The notes under the pieces: generated by a model
What the model saw: the letters and a program-made list of their open reading frames with translations, nothing else
The model's database searches: none
What the model was told of the DNA's origin: nothing
Shown: piece after piece, positions 29,701 through 44,400 of the stretch
How positions within the stretch are numbered: the first letter of the stretch is position 1
How the letters are laid out: every line of letters starts with the position of its first letter
Origin: Nemertoderma westbladi
Lineage: Eukaryota; Xenacoelomorpha; Nemertodermatida; Nemertodermatidae
Length of the DNA stretch: 46,815 nucleotides
NCBI GenBank assembly: GCA_032718475.1
Contig: JAUCBJ010001025.1
Coordinates: 1 to 46,815 of the forward strand
Direction: 5' to 3'
Program-made: the position numbers and the translations under genes

Positions 29701-32700
29701 CTTCTCCACAAAACTCTCTATAGTTCTTTGATACATGAGAGGTGTTGTAGCGCTGCTGAAGTTCAAATTATTATTGATATGAAATTCTGAATCAAACTTC
29801 GACAAAAATGTCTTTATCATGACTGTTTTGGCAGTTCCCTGCTCACCTATCAGCAAAACTCTCTTATTCTGTTTATGTATAATGTGTATTAGAAATTCAG
29901 TCCTGACATTATCCACATTTGGCACGAGAATGGAGAGGTAATTTGGTGTGCAGTCTTTAGGGTATAGATATTCTGGAACTCTTTCCGACCAATGGCACCA
30001 CTCTAAATTATCACAATCTATAGCATAATCAAATATTGTGTCTCGCTCAAGGGGCAAATCAAGAGATCCAATGTCCCTAAGTTTCTCCTGAAATTTAACG
30101 CGATCACTTAATTCTAAAGCAGCACCAAGGGACCACATCAGTGAGAAAGTAAACAACCTTTCAACTCCATTATCTGGTAATTCTACTTTGGAATTGTGGT
30201 GGTGACCTGGGTAAGCCATGTTGTCATTATCACTTGGTAACATACCGTCAAGAATATCAAGGCTCTGCCGAACATACATACATTCCAAGAGCTCTATCTT
30301 TGGATTGAGATATTCGACCAAATATTGGTACATTTCTGGAAAATATTGCTGATATAAGTTTAAAATGGTTGTTTTCATGGAAGGCTTCCTTTCAGTCCAA
30401 GCCAAAACGAGGGGTTCCCAAGTAATAACCGAGCTGGAAAGAAACACTATTCCATTGCGAGATACAGTAGCTGGTGAGGCATTGTCGATATTTTGAGGTT
30501 CAAATATTATTTTACAATTTGGAGCCATTGGGATTCTGTCACCATTAGCTAGTGTCAACGTTCTATTGTCATCTAAAACAGAGTTGAGATTTTCTATCCA
30601 AATTGCATCTACTGGGCCATCCAGGACAAGCCACACATTATCTGACTTCTTTAGTTTATGAGTTCGTCGCCACAATGTAGAGAATATTCCATCTGTCCAG
30701 TCATTGGTAGCCACATCCAACTGGCCAAACATCTGAGATGCAGTCACAGCCTTTGGGTTCATTCTCAGTTCCTTATGAGGTAAATCGCAGATGGTCATGG
30801 CACCCATAAGGGTGTGAATAATCTCTGTTTTACCTGCGCCACTTGGACCTAATGTCATGATTCCCCACCGGACTAGTTGCGTTTCATACAACTGTATACA
30901 CTTAAGGACCCAGGGTTTGTGATCTATTAGAGAAGACTCCTTTATAGTACGGGAGAGAGCCGCCTCAAGTTCCCTATAGACAGCTTTATCGAGAGCTATA
31001 CCTGGGAAACAATCATTTATGAGACTAAGAAACAGAGGCTCATCTTCGTCAATCAATTTCGAAAGGTTCATATCTCTAAGAACTCGCATTACCACTTTCG
31101 GCTCAGGTTCATTTGGATTTTGCCTTTTCACACCACCCAGAGTTCTTAAAACCGAAAGAATGTTTCTCAATCCGAAATCATAGTGAACTTGTTTGCTGAG
31201 TTGCTCTTCACAAAGTTTGTATAATGTGTAGAATTTCCTCGACAAGATTATGTTTGCTTGAAAGCCTGTTATCGCTAATTTTACTCTTATAATAATTAAT
31301 CTGTCTGGGACCATCATAGCAACAGTTCGGAAGTTGATCTTCAGATTCTCAGGCAACTCCTGTCTCCCGGCATATCCTGGATTCATTGTGATGAACAATC
31401 CAAATGAGGGATGGAGAGAAACATTGTCTCCATCAGTAAAGATGAACTCTGATTTTCTCTCTCGCTTACATTGAAGGACAATAGCTATCTGTTGTGCCGC
31501 TACAGATAATACATTCAAATTGATTCTGTTGAATTCATCGAAACAACCCCAGCTACCTGACTGTGCTAAACCTTTAAAAATTCTACCCAGACCTCTGAAG
31601 TCCATCTGTTCCGAACAATTAAACACGACCACATAAGCTCCGAGAGTCCTTCCCATATCCTTAGTAGTCTCAGTCTTCCCAGTACCTGCAGGACCGGCTG
31701 GAGCTGCGCCCAGGGCTAACCCCAACGCCTGGGCAACTGTAATATAACACCTATCAGTAAGCGGTGTAATAACCAATCGCTCTCTGCAACCTATGAACTC
31801 ATACATATAACCAAACTTAATGTCTGTAATGTGGACAAAGCAGGCATCTACATCCTCCTTGAAATATATTCTTGTTTGTTTTAGCCACTCAAAATCATTT
31901 TTGCTGCGAACCCTAAGGCGGCACAAGTCATCAAATATATCTGTCTGGTGTATATGAATGGTAATTAGAGTTTCATATTTAAGACGTTCAAATTTTGCCA
32001 AATCTTGCGTTGTCACTTTTATCAGTGTGTTAAGCATTTCCAACCAACTTTTGTTGGTAGAATGCATTATTTTCTTGTCAAAAGCTGCCCGTTGCAGGGC
32101 AACTTCGCTGTCTCTCGTCCAGATCATCTGTATGGCCAACAGCACTACTTGAGATATATACGATGTAGAAAACTCGAGTAACTCAAACTCTTCGTCACCG
32201 ATGGTGTCATTGGCATCTTTAATTACTGAGTGCAATGATGCACGCTGGGATTGGAGTAGGTCGTTGAGCCAATATTCAACATTACCAGCAGCGATTGTCG
32301 GCTTGTGAAGTTCTAATTTGTCACCTTCAGCTGAAAGAACATCTGTTATTTTATCATACTGTTTGGAACAGAATGTGACATGGGCTACATTATCGAATAT
32401 GGATAGAAGATGAGACTGTATTGTGTGACTATCAGATGCTTGGCCCAGAATTTCTAAAAGTGCTGTGTCAGAGACAAAGAAAAATCGTGGAAACAACAAC
32501 CTTTTTTTCTCCAGATAACCCGTTAGTGACTTTTGACAAATTTCCAATAACTCCAAAAGATGGGGCAACATTTCTGATAAAATCTCATCCCCAGTACAGC
32601 AAAGCAAAACATTGGGTGTTTCATGTGCCTTAGTCATTATTTTCTGCCATGATTTATCTATTAATGCAAATCGCTTAGCTTCTTCGGGCAGTTGTTTTGC

Positions 32701-35437
32701 AATATCTCCCCCAACAAACACTGCTTCAAGATAAACCCAGATATTTTGAACCTGCAATAACATCTCAACTATGTCATTTGACTGGGATAACTTTGCAATG
32801 TATTTCTGCAACTCGGCTTTGAATGGCAAATTGTATCGGTTGCTCATTAATGTGCTCAGTATCATCATAGAATCTTCCATTAGGGCAATCAGTTCAATGA
32901 CTGAATCGCCCTTTAGCAACAACTCACCACGATTTTTAAATTGTCCAAATTTAAATATCTGCATTTCCCAGGTAGTCTTCATAGCTTTCAGTTTTGCTTC
33001 AATATCCAATTCCTTGAGCGCTGCAATACAAATATCTTCAATGTCCTCCTTGTGATGAAGAAGTGAAACCTCCATAACATCTTTCAATGTCAGAAAATCG
33101 TTCAGTATGTTTATATCGGCTCCAGTGACCTTGTTTATTCTGGACCAGTGCCTTTCCTTCATTGCCTTGTTTGTCATCATTTCAATGAGAGGGCAGGTTT
33201 CAGTCAAATCATCAACACATTTTTTTAGTTCGGTGAAGGCTGGATAATCTTTGAGGGCCCGCGGAAGCCTCTTGCATTTCTTCTGAAACTCTTGAAGATC
33301 CTCAGAAATCTTAATGATATCAATTTCTGTCCAAGTTGTTTCGTTATATTTTGCTATGCTGACAAGTACAGAATTATAAAGGGTGTATAACTTCCAAAGA
33401 AGTACCAGTTCCTTTTTTACTCGGTGAAGTTCGGGGTAGCTAGTTACAGGTAAACCAAAAAGTAGTTCGCCTCCAGAACATGTCTCATAGCTAGCCCATA
33501 ACTCGTCAAACTGCAATTGATAGAAACTTAGACTCTCATAAGCTTCTGTAGGGCTAATACCGGGGGTTGTTGGGCCCTTTTCGGTATATTTTTCCAGGAA
33601 AATATCAAAATCTACCTGAAAAGTGTTAATGGCAGTTAACAACCCGGTCTTAAATGATTGCTGGATCTCCAACAAAATGTCCTGCTTCTTTGCAGCATCA
33701 GATAAGATATTACGCATAGCATACCCCAATGAATCTACCTTCTCTTGAGTGCCTTGCTCGCAAATAACTCCATGTCTATTAAATAAAAAATATGCTTCTT
33801 CAACTTTCTTTACATCTACCTCCATGTCTAGCTGTTTGTCACGAACATCAACTAATGCAGTCATGACAGTCCGGATGCTATCCAGAGATTTTACTTTTTT
33901 ACTTAAATTCTTCTTGGTAGCAGTGAGAAAGTTTGATATTTCATTCATTTTAACATTGATGTGTGCTGTGATAGTTCTCGCGAATTCCTGTTTCCACGTA
34001 TTGCAATCCTGCAACAAACCTAGCTTCAAGGGTTCCAGTCTCAGTAATAATGGTCCTACTCTATGCTCTGATGGTATATTTTCTATTGTCTTTTCAAGAA
34101 ATGAAAATTCGCGTATTTTTAGGCTGAAGTCGTATAGAAGGTCTTTAGATTGATCAGCGGCATCAGAGGCGCACTTTACAGGGTCATTGTTCCATAAATG
34201 ATTGTAGCTCTGAAACTGCTCAAGCCAAGAGCAGATATCGCTCTCAATCTCTGGAATCAAAGAGTTCAGCTTATATGCGGCTTTGGCGATGTCTTTATTA
34301 TCATGAAGAACTTTAAATATTGATTTTACTGTCATTGTTGTCTTCAAATTCGGGGAATCTTCCATTGGATTCATCTCGGAAATAATGAGTGCATCTTTTT
34401 TCTCCATTTCAATCCGGGTATGGTCGTGATTCCAGTTGGGGAAATCCGTTCCGATTCCAATAAGTATTTGGCCTGCTTGGTTTATTGCACTCTGTATCTC
34501 ATCCAGTCCAGGTTTACAAACAATATTCGGAATCTCTAAAACAACGTCAGTTAAAAATACAGGGGGAAGAGATGCATTCCTTCCATGATGTAGTTGTGCA
34601 TCATACACACATTTGCGAATGTATTTAATATTCTCAGCAACACAACGGGACAAAACGTCGAGATTTTTAGCACCAAATAGAGTTAAGGTGTCCCAGAAAT
34701 GGCAAGGAAGGCACTCTTTACACCGTTTAACCTTGTATTTGCCCAGTGGGTTTCTGCAGAGGTAATACGGGGCTTCCATGTTAATGAGTTCATCAGGGAG
34801 AAGCTCTTTCTTCAACATGTGGAACAGTTCATTTATTGAAACCTCGATAAACTGACTGGCCGACGCGAGAGTTTTTCTACTAGCATTCACTACTTGCTGC
34901 GTCATGTTTATGAATTCTTGTATTGATACCGGTTCCTCTTCTGGTATAAAACAAATATCTGTAGATCTTATTTTCTGGAACGTGTTTTCTATACGATTCT
35001 CCAAAATTTCGCTAGCGCGACGTGTTACGAGTTCGAAGTGAGATAGTTGGCTTTCGACGTTACTGATGAAAACATTGGAATTTAAAGACATCCAAGTGTG
35101 AATCTTTATCCCCGGTAACATTTCATCGAATAGTCTTAAACGATAACCGGTCATCAGTGGTTCAATAATGGGGGGCGTGTTCTTTATGATTATCCTATAA
35201 TGTGTGAGTAAATTGTTCACTCCATTATAGGTTTTCTTTAATTCCGGTTCTTTATGAATCAGCTGTCTAGCAAAGGTAGGGAGTTCCAGGCCCATCCTCG
35301 CCATATGTTTCGATTCATCGATAAGTTCTAATATCGATCTATCGAAGTTGGTTTGAAACAAGTCTGTCTCCGGGTCTTGGAAGAATAGACAGGAATTCAG
35401 AGCCGTCCTTACAACATCAACCATTTTAATCCATGCA
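23737..35437 (-). CDS. DNAH5: dynein heavy chain terminal mega-exon, 11.7 kb, 3,899 codons
   Basis: One uninterrupted exon from acceptor atttcgcag (before 35437) to the stop at 23737. It covers the rest of the tail, linker, complete AAA+ ring, stalk and C-terminus. Walker A motifs, counted from the exon start: AAA1 near 1,248 (31695-31672), AAA2 near 1,530 (30849-30823), AAA3 near 1,864 (29847-29824), AAA4 near 2,228 (28755-28732). Stalk coiled coils and binding tip lie at about 2,470-2,790. AAA1 also shows FNCSEQMDFRGLGRIFKGLA and CFDEFNRI. AAA2 has GKTE where I remember the human protein having GKTT. Vertebrate homologues split this region over dozens of exons, so this is an extreme case of intron loss. 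Confidence 0.97.
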
Positions 35438-38400
35438 CTGCGAAATTAAAATAGTAGATTCAGATAGATATAATTACCATCTTACATTATGTCAACTTCT
35501 CCGCTCAGGTGGGATATCATCGTCACTTAGAAACGGATATCATCGTCACTTAGAAACGGATATCATCGTCACTTAGAAACGGATATCATCGTCACTTAGA
35601 AACGGATATCATCGTCACTTAGAAACGGATATCATCGTCACTTAGAAACGGATATCATCGTCACTTAGAAACGGATATCATCGTCACTTAGAAACAATCA
35701 ACATCTGGTACGTGTTTTGAGTATTATACCATTGTATGCTAATTGTAAGATTATTTACCCTACAGTTAGTTGTAGTGTTAGCAACTAGTATAAAAACGAT
35801 ATTTCAATAATATTTCTAAACATTACAATTTAAAAGCTAATAATTAAGCAATCAGAAGACCGATTAGTTGACATAATGTAATAAAATTACGTATATCATT
35901 GTGTGAAACTATTAGCAATATTCAGCGTTTATGACCCTAGTATATTTATGTAAACCCTCTAACTGGGCTCGCCTGGGCCATAAAGAAAAATATTGAATTT
36001 TTCTCACAATTATGTAAATTATTGTTACTACAATATTTGAATGCGAATTAAGTTCGTCAAAAAAACGACTCTATAAAATGTGTGAAAATGGTTCATACTA
36101 ATATTCCAAATATAGAACGTGGAACTGTGGAAATTTACTCATGATGAGAACAATAACATACCACTCACTATTCAATAACGATTACTTTTACTTTTCCGTG
36201 AACATAACATAACAAAGAATCAGCCGTATTGGATGAGCCACTCACCTGCAGTACAACATTTCGTACTGTATCAGCCACTCACCTGCAGTACAACATTTCG
36301 TACTGTATCAGCCACTCACCTGCAGTACAACATTTCGTACTGTATCAGCCACTCACCTGCAGTACAACATTTCGTACTGTATCAGCCACTCACCTGCAGT
36401 ACAACATTTCGTACTGTATCAGCCACTCACCTGCAGTACAACATTTCGTATTGTATCAGCCACTCACCTGCAGTACAACATTTCGTACTGTATCAGCCAC
36501 TCACCTGCAGTACAACATTTCGTACTGTATCAGCCACTCACCTGCAGTACAACATTTCGTACTGTATCAGCCACTCACCTGCAGTACAACATTTCGTACT
36601 ATATCAGCCACTCACCTGCAGTACAACATTTCGTATTGTATCTGCCACTCACCTGCAGTACAACATTTCGTACTGTATCAGCCACTCACCTGCAGTACAA
36701 CATTTCGTACTGTATCAGCCACTCACCTGCAGTACAACATTTCGTACTGTATCAGCCACTCACCTGCAGTACAACATTTCGTATTGTATCAGCCACTCAC
36801 CTGCAGTACAACATTTCGTACTGTATCAGCCACTCACCTGCAGTACAACATTTCGTACTGTATCAGCCACTCACCTGCAGTACAACATTTCGTACTGTAT
36901 CAGCCACTCACCTGCAGTACAACATTTCGTACTGTATCAGCCACTCACCTGCAGTACAACATTTCGTATTGTATCTGCCACTCACCTGCAGTACAACATT
37001 TCGTACTGTATCAGCCACTCACCTGCAGTACAACATTTCGTACTGTATCAGCCACTCACCTGCAGTACAACATTTCGTACTGTATCAGCCACTCACCTGC
37101 AGTACAACATTTCGTACTGTATCAGCCACTCACCTGCAGTACAACATTTTGTACTGTATCAGCCACTCACCTGCAGTACAACATTTCGTACTGTATCAGC
37201 CACTCACCTGTGGTACAACATTTCGTACTGTATCAGCCACTCACCTGCAGTACAACATTTCGTACTGTATCAGCCACTCACCTGCTGTACAACATTTCGT
37301 ACTGTATCAGCCACTCACCTGCAGTACAACATTTCGTACAGTATCAGCCACTCACCTGCAGTACAACATTTCGTACTGTATCAACAACATTTCGTACTGT
37401 ATCAGCCACTCACCTGCAGTACAACATTTCGCACTGTATCAGCCACTCACCTGCAGTACAACATTTCGTACTGTATCATCCACTCAACTGTGGTACAACA
37501 TTTCGTACTGTATCAGCCACTCACCTGCAGTACAACATTTCGTACTGTATCAGCCACTCACCTGCTGTACAACATTTCGTACTGTATCAGCCACTCACCT
37601 GCAGTACAACATTTCGTATTGTATCAGCCACTCACCTGCAGTACAACATTTCGTACTGTATCAGCCACTCACCTGCAGTACAACATTTCGTACTGTATCA
37701 GCCACTCACCTGCAGTACAACATTTCGTACTATATCAGCCACTCACCTGCAGTACAACATTTCGTATTGTATCTGCCACTCACCTGCAGTACAACATTTC
37801 GTACTGTATCAGCCACTCACCTGCAGTACAACATTTCGTACTGTATCAGCCACTCACCTGCAGTACAACATTTCGTACTGTATCAGCCACTCACCTGCAG
37901 TACAACATTTCGTACTGTATCAGCCACTCACCTGCAGTACAACATTTCGTACTGTATCAGCCACTCAACTGTGGTACAACATTTCGTACTGTATCAGCCA
38001 CTCACCTGCAGTACAACATTTCGTACAGTATCAGCCACTCACCTGCAGTACAACATTTCGTACTGTATCAACAACATTTCGTACTGTATCAGCCACTCAC
38101 CTGCAGTACAACATTTCGTACTGTATCAGCCACTCACCTGCAGTACAACATTTCGTACTGTATCAGCCACTCACCTGCAGTACAACATTTCGTACTGTAT
38201 CAGCCACTCACCTGCAGTACAACATTTCGCACTGTATCAGCCACTCACCTGCAGTACAACATTTCGTACTGTATCAGCCACTCAACTGTGGTACAACATT
38301 TCGTACTGTATCAGCCACTCACCTGCAGTACAACATTTCGTACTGTATCAGCCACTCACCTGCTGTACAACATTTCGTACTGTATCAGCCACTCACCTGC

Positions 38401-41400
38401 AGTACAACATTTCGTATTGTATCAGCCACTCACCTGCAGTACAACATTTCGTACTGTATCAGCCACTCACCTGCAGTACAACATTTCGTACTGTATCAGC
38501 CACTCACCTGCAGTACAACATTTCGTACTATATCAGCCACTCACCTGCAGTACAACATTTCGTATTGTATCTGCCACTCACCTGCAGTACAACATTTCGT
38601 ACTGTATCAGCCACTCACCTGCAGTACAACATTTCGTACTGTATCAGCCACTCACCTGCAGTACAACATTTCGTACTGTATCAGCCACTCACCTGCAGTA
38701 CAACATTTCGTACTGTATCAGCCACTCACCTGCAGTACAACATTTCGTACTGTATCAGCCACTCAACTGTGGTACAACATTTCGTACTGTATCAGCCACT
38801 CACCTGCAGTACAACATTTCGTACAGTATCAGCCACTCACCTGCAGTACAACATTTCGTACTGTATCAACAACATTTCGTACTGTATCAGCCACTCACCT
38901 GCAGTACAACATTTCGCACTGTATCAGCCACTCACCTGCAGTACAACATTTCGTACTGTATCAGCCACTCAACTGTGGTACAACATTTCGTACTGTATCA
39001 GCCACTCACCTGCAGTACAACATTTCGTACTGTATCAGCCACTCACCTGCAGTACAACATTTCGTACTGTATCAGCCACTCACCTGCTGTACAACATTTC
39101 GTACTGTATCAGCCACTCACCTGCAGTACAACATTTCGTATTGTATCAGCCACTCACCTGCTGTACAACATTTCGTACTGTATCAGCCACTCACCTGCAG
39201 TACAACATTTCGTACAGTATCAGCCACTCACCTGCAGTACAACATTTCGTACTGTATCAACAACATTTCGTACTGTATCAGCCACTCACCTGCAGTACAA
39301 CATTTCGTACTGTATCAGCCACTCACCTGCAGTACAACATTTCGTACTGTATCAGCCACTCACCTGCAGTACAACATTTCGTACTGTATCAGCCACTTAC
39401 CTGCAGTACAACATTTCGTACTGTATCAGCCACTTACCTGCAGTACAACATTTCGTACTGTATCAGCCACTTACCTGCAGTACAACATTTCGTACTGTAT
39501 CAGCCACTCACCTGCAGTACAACATTTCGTACTGTATCAGCCACTTACCTGCAGTACAACATTTCGTACTGTATCAGCCACTCACCTGCAGTACAACATT
39601 TCGTATTGTATCAGCCACTTACCTGCAGTACAACATTTTGTACTGTATCAGCCACTCACCTGCAGTACAACATTTCGTACTGTATCAGCCACTCAACTGT
39701 GGTACAACATTTCGTACTGTATCAGCCACTCACCTGCAGTACAACATTTCGTACTGTATCAGCCACTCACCTGCAGTACAACATTTCGTATTGTATCTGC
39801 CACTCACCTGCAGTACAACATTTCGTACTGTATCAGCCACTCACCTGCAGTACAACATTTCGTACTGTATCAGCCACTCACCTGCAGTACAACATTTCGT
39901 ACTGTATCAGCCACTCACCTGCAGTACAACATTTCGTACTGTATCAGCCACTCACCTGCAGTACAACATTTCGTACTGTATCAGCCACTCACCAGCAGTA
40001 CAACATTTCGTACTGTATCAGCCACTCACCTGCAGTACAACATTTCGTACTGTATCAGCCACTCACCTGCTGTACAACATTTCGTACTGTATCAGCCACT
40101 CACCTGCAGTACAACATTTCGTACTGTATCAGCCACTCACCTGCAGTACAACATTTCGTACTGTATCAGCCACTCACCTGCAGTACAACATTTCGTACTG
40201 TATCAGCCACTCACCTGCAGTACAACATTTCGTACTGTATCAGCCACTCACCTGCAGTACAACATTTCGTACTGTATCAGCCACTCACCTGCAGTACAAC
40301 ATTTCGTACTGTATCAGCCACTCACCTGCAGTACAACATTTCGTACTGTATCAGCCACTCAACTGTGGTACAACATTTCGTACTGTATCAGCCACTCACC
40401 TGCAGTACAACATTTCGTACAGTATCAGCCACTCACCTGCAGTACAACATTTCGTACTGTATCAACAACATTTCGTACTGTATCAGCCACTCACCTGCAG
40501 TACAACATTTCGTACTGTATCAGCCACTCACCTGCAGTACAACATTTCGTACTGTATCAGCCACTCACCTGCAGTACAACATTTCGTACTGTATCAGCCA
40601 CTCACCTGCAGTACAACATTTCGCACTGTATCAGCCACTCACCTGCAGTACAACATTTCGTACTGTATCAGCCACTCAACTGTGGTACAACATTTCGTAC
40701 TGTATCAGCCACTCACCTGCAGTACAACATTTCGTACTGTATCAGCCACTCACCTGCTGTACAACATTTCGTACTGTATCAGCCACTCACCTGCAGTACA
40801 ACATTTCGTATTGTATCAGCCACTCACCTGCAGTACAACATTTCGTACTGTATCAGCCACTCACCTGCAGTACAACATTTCGTACTGTATCAGCCACTCA
40901 CCTGCAGTACAACATTTCGTACTATATCAGCCACTCACCTGCAGTACAACATTTCGTATTGTATCTGCCACTCACCTGCAGTACAACATTTCGTACTGTA
41001 TCAGCCACTCACCTGCAGTACAACATTTCGTACTGTATCAGCCACTCACCTGCAGTACAACATTTCGTACTGTATCAGCCACTCACCTGCAGTACAACAT
41101 TTCGTACTGTATCAGCCACTCACCTGCAGTACAACATTTCGTACTGTATCAGCCACTCAACTGTGGTACAACATTTCGTACTGTATCAGCCACTCACCTG
41201 CAGTACAACATTTCGTACAGTATCAGCCACTCACCTGCAGTACAACATTTCGTACTGTATCAACAACATTTCGTACTGTATCAGCCACTCACCTGCAGTA
41301 CAACATTTCGCACTGTATCAGCCACTCACCTGCAGTACAACATTTCGTACTGTATCAGCCACTCAACTGTGGTACAACATTTCGTACTGTATCAGCCACT

Positions 41401-44400
41401 CACCTGCAGTACAACATTTCGTACTGTATCAGCCACTCACCTGCAGTACAACATTTCGTACTGTATCAGCCACTCACCTGCTGTACAACATTTCGTACTG
41501 TATCAGCCACTCACCTGCAGTACAACATTTCGTATTGTATCAGCCACTCACCTGCTGTACAACATTTCGTACTGTATCAGCCACTCACCTGCAGTACAAC
41601 ATTTCGTACAGTATCAGCCACTCACCTGCAGTACAACATTTCGTACTGTATCAACAACATTTCGTACTGTATCAGCCACTCACCTGCAGTACAACATTTC
41701 GTACTGTATCAGCCACTCACCTGCAGTACAACATTTCGTACTGTATCAGCCACTCACCTGCAGTACAACATTTCGTACTGTATCAGCCACTTACCTGCAG
41801 TACAACATTTCGTACTGTATCAGCCACTTACCTGCAGTACAACATTTCGTACTGTATCAGCCACTTACCTGCAGTACAACATTTCGTACTGTATCAGCCA
41901 CTCACCTGCAGTACAACATTTCGTACTGTATCAGCCTCTTACCTGCAGTACAACATTTCGTACTGTATCAGCCACTCACCTGCAGTACAACATTTCGTAT
42001 TGTATCAGCCACTTACCTGCAGTACAACATTTTGTACTGTATCAGCCACTCACCTGCAGTACAACATTTCGTACTGTATCAGCCACTCAACTGTGGTACA
42101 ACATTTCGTACTGTATCAGCCACTCACCTGCAGTACAACATTTCGTACTTTATCAGCCACTCACCTGCAGTACAACATTTCGTATTGTATCTGCCACTCA
42201 CCTGCAGTACAACATTTCGTACTGTATCAGCCACTCACCTGCAGTACAACATTTCGTACTGTATCAGCCACTCACCTGCAGTACAACATTTCGTACTGTA
42301 TCAGCCACTCACCTGCAGTACAACATTTCGTACTGTATCAGCCACTCACCTGCAGTACAACATTTCGTACTGTATCAGCCACTCACCAGCAGTACAACAT
42401 TTCGTACTGTATCAGCCACTCACCTGCAGTACAACATTTCGTACTGTATCAGCCACTCACCTGCTGTACAACATTTCGTACTGTATCAGCCACTCACCTG
42501 CAGTACAACATTTCGTACTGTATCAGCCACTCACCTGCAGTACAACATTTCGTACTGTATCAGCCACTCACCTGCAGTACAACATTTCGTACTGTATCAG
42601 CCACTCACCTGCAGTACAACATTTCGTACTGTATCAGCCACTCACCTGCAGTACAACATTTCGCACTGTATCAGCCACTCACCTGCAGTACAACATTTCG
42701 TACTGTATCAGCCACTCACCTGCAGTACAACATTTCGTACTGTATCAGCCACTCACCTGCAGTACAACATTTCGTACTGTATCAGCCACTCACCTGCTGT
42801 ACAACATTTCGTACTGTATCAGCCACTCACCTGCAGTACAACATTTCGTACAGTATCAGCCACTCACCTGCAGTACAACATTTCGTACTGTATCAACAAC
42901 ATTTCGTACTGTATCAGCCACTCACCTGCAGTACAACATTTCGCACTGTATCAGCCACTCACCTGCAGTACAACATTTCGTACTGTATCAGCCACTCACC
43001 TGCAGTACAACATTTCGTACTGTATCAGCCACTCACCTGCAGTACAACATTTCGTACTGTATCAGCCACTCACCTGCACTGCAGTACAACATTTCGTATT
43101 GTATCAGCCACTCACCTGCAGTACAACATTTCGTACTGTATCAGCCACTCACCTGCAGTACAACATTTCGTACTGTATCTGCCACTCACCTGCAGTACAA
43201 CATTTCGTACTGTATCAGCCACTCACCTGCAGTACAACATTTCGCACTGTATCAGCCACTCACCTGCAGTACAACATTTCGTACTGTATCAGCCACTCAA
43301 CTGTGGTACAACATTTCGTACTGTATCAGCCACTCACCTGCAGTACAACATTTCGTACTGTATCAGCCACTCACCTGCAGTACAACATTTCATACTATAT
43401 CAGCCACTCTCTGCCACTCACCTGTGGTACAAAATTTCATACTGTATCAGCCACTCTCAGCCACTCCCCTGTGGTACAACATCTCGTATTGTACCAGCCA
43501 CTCACCTGTGGTACATAATCTCGAATTGTATCAGCCATCAGCCACTCTCTGCCACTCACATGTGGTACAACATTTATACTGTATCAGCCACTCTCAGCCA
43601 CTCACTCACCTGTGGTACAGCATTTCGTATTGGATCAACCACTCACCTGTGGTACAACATTTCATATTGTATCAGCCACTGTGGTACAACCTTTCGTACT
43701 GTATCAACCACTCACCTGTGGTACAACATTTCATACTGTATCAGACACTCTCTACCACTCATCTGTGGTACAACATCTCGCATTGTATCAGACACTCTCC
43801 GCCACTCACCTGTGGTACAACATTTCGTACTGTATCAGCCACTCTCAGCCACTCACCTGTGGTACGTACAACATCTCGTATTGTATCAGCCACTCTCTGC
43901 CACTCACCTCCGGTACAACATCACGTATTGTATCAGCCACTCTCTACCACTCACCTGTGGTACAACATTTCATACTGTATCAGCCACTCTCTGCCACTCG
44001 CCTGTGGTACAACATCACGTATTGTATCAGCCACTCTCTGCCACTTATCTGTGGTACAACATTTCATATTGTATCAGCCACTCTAAGCCACTCACCGGTG
44101 GTACAACATTTCATTCTGTATCCGCCACTCTCAGCCACTCACCTGTGGTACAACATCTCGTATTGTATCAGCCACTCTCTGCCACTCACCTGTGGTACAA
44201 CATCTCGTATTGTATCAGCCACTCTCTGCCATTCACCTGTGGTACAACATTTCATATTGTATCAGCCACTTTCTGCCACTCACCTGTGGTACAACATCAC
44301 GTATTGTATCAACCACTCACCTGTGGTACAACATTTCATACTGTATCAGCCACTCTCTGCCACTCATCTGTGGTACAACATTTCATATTGTATCAGCCAC

